Source of the DNA: Paracoccaceae bacterium
GTDB lineage: Bacteria; Pseudomonadota; Alphaproteobacteria; Rhodobacterales; Rhodobacteraceae
DNA: 64,000 nt
Reading direction: 5' to 3'
NCBI GenBank assembly: GCA_014323795.1
Contig: JACONK010000006.1
Location: 82,983-146,982, forward strand
Shown here: piece by piece, positions 63,411-64,000 of the stretch
Numbering within the stretch: the stretch's first letter is position 1
Layout: each line of letters starts with the position of its first letter
Notes under the pieces: model-generated
Seen by the model: only the letters and a program-made list of their open reading frames with translations
Databases searched by the model: none
Told to the model about the DNA's origin: nothing
Made by a program: the position numbers and the translations under genes

Positions 63411-64000
63411 TCAGAAAATGAGGCCATCCAAACTCAGCACCTCAAAACTGAAATGGCTCTTGTCCAAATCACCCTTGAAGTTATCAAGCCGGACGGAGGA
63501 TTGCGGCGTGCCATTGATATCGGGTTGCCACGAAACAATCGTATCGGCACCCTCCCGCGTAATCGTCAGTTCATTGTATGCGCGCCCGCCAATAACGAGG
63601 GTATCTCCCTCCCCGGCATCGAAGTCTGTTACAACATCCTCCCCGTTTTGGGCATACTGGAACACGAACTCGTCTGCACCACCCTGTCCCGTCAGGGTGT
63701 CATTTCCGCGCCCGCCCGCAAGCCAATTGGCGCGTTCATCCCCCCTGAAGGTGTCGTTTCCGTAACCGCCGGCCAGATACTCAACATTGGCCACGGTCCC
63801 GGTTCCGTTCAGCGTCTCTTCGGCAAGGTCAACGGTGACCCCGACCCCCCCGTTCCCGTAAAAGGACAGAACGTCTTTGCCGCCCCCGCCATCCACACGG
63901 TCCCTATCGCCGGCGAAAATGACATCGTTGCCCGCCCCGCCGTGCAGCGAATCATCCCCGGCACCGCCGACCAGACGGTCATTACCACTGCCACCCTCCA
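63411..64000 (-). CDS. RTX (hemolysin-type Ca-binding) protein, C-terminal part, runs off the window
   Basis: A minus-strand frame open from the right edge to a stop at 63411, at least 196 residues. It shows GGAGDDSLHGGAGNDVIF, GGGGKDVL, GGYGNDTFRGDERANWLAGG and GRGNDTLTGQGGADEFVF, then a C-terminal domain without repeats ending LSLDGLIF. The repeats bind Ca2+ and the tail is the expected type I secretion signal. It differs in sequence from the RTX protein at 37-39 kb, so it is a paralogue rather than a copy. The 5' end lies beyond this window, so length and exact family are not known. Confidence 0.9.
   Translation of the reverse strand, partial: EGGSGNDRLVGGAGDDSLHGGAGNDVIFAGDRDRVDGGGGKDVLSFYGNGGVGVTVDLAEETLNGTGTVANVEYLAGGYGNDTFRGDERANWLAGGRGNDTLTGQGGADEFVFQYAQNGEDVVTDFDAGEGDTLVIGGRAYNELTITREGADTIVSWQPDINGTPQSSVRLDNFKGDLDKSHFSFEVLSLDGLIF

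Overview
The window looks like chromosomal DNA of an alphaproteobacterium, most likely Rhodobacterales (Roseobacter-like). It is GC-rich, uses GTG and TTG starts, and carries typical gene sets of that order: class II DAHP synthase, glpX-recJ, pyrB with a degenerate pyrC-like partner followed by plsY, UDG-moaB, clpS, a GlxA/AraC regulator, and RTX (hemolysin-type calcium-binding) proteins. The assignment is inferred from gene content and protein character, without a database search.

Layout. 1-2.7 kb: decayed RTX fragment, P1-family peptidase, SDR. 2.9-10.9 kb (minus strand): a peptide/opine-type ABC transporter (solute-binding protein, two permeases, fused double ATPase) followed by overlapping thioesterase and YcaQ/AlkX-like genes and preceded by a MaoC-like dehydratase; an IS5-family transposase remnant separates the binding protein from the permeases. 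11-15 kb: second decayed RTX fragment, a putative PD-(D/E)XK nuclease, class II DAHP synthase and a divergent GlxA-type regulator. 15-20 kb: an 845-bp stretch without a recognisable gene, smc, and a 5'-truncated TbpB-like surface lipoprotein. 20-26 kb: fatty-acid beta-oxidation genes (fadJ-type, thiolase, GST, small ORF, acyl-CoA dehydrogenase). 26.8-29.5 kb: two overlapping PaaI-type thioesterases, a MATE exporter and a small Pro/Ala-rich protein. 29.7 kb: tRNA-Glu. 29.8-36.6 kb: recJ, glpX, a BASS transporter and a stand-alone formate dehydrogenase alpha subunit. 37-39.4 kb: a large RTX gene with recently duplicated repeats and one frameshift.

39.8-47.6 kb: an AMP-forming acyl-CoA ligase followed by a complete branched-chain-type ABC importer (livG-livH-livM-binding protein-livF). 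Together they suggest uptake of an organic acid and its CoA activation. Two tiny membrane proteins are embedded between livH and livM with ATGA and TAATG overlaps. 47.9-52.7 kb: RND efflux pump and adaptor. 53.3-63.4 kb: moaB-UDG, pyrB-orfA-orfB-pyrC-like-plsY, a frameshifted DUF805 gene, DsbD-like domain protein, AlgH/YqgE, D,D-carboxypeptidase with SPOR domain, clpS and an SDR lacking the catalytic lysine. The window ends inside another RTX gene.

Most interesting points: the two coupled small membrane proteins in the liv operon; an RTX family present as intact, frameshifted and decaying copies; two small ORFs chained by stop/start overlaps between pyrB and the pyrC homologue; and single-base frameshifts at homopolymers in the RTX and DUF805 genes. 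I did not find a CRISPR array, prophage, or a defence system I could support.
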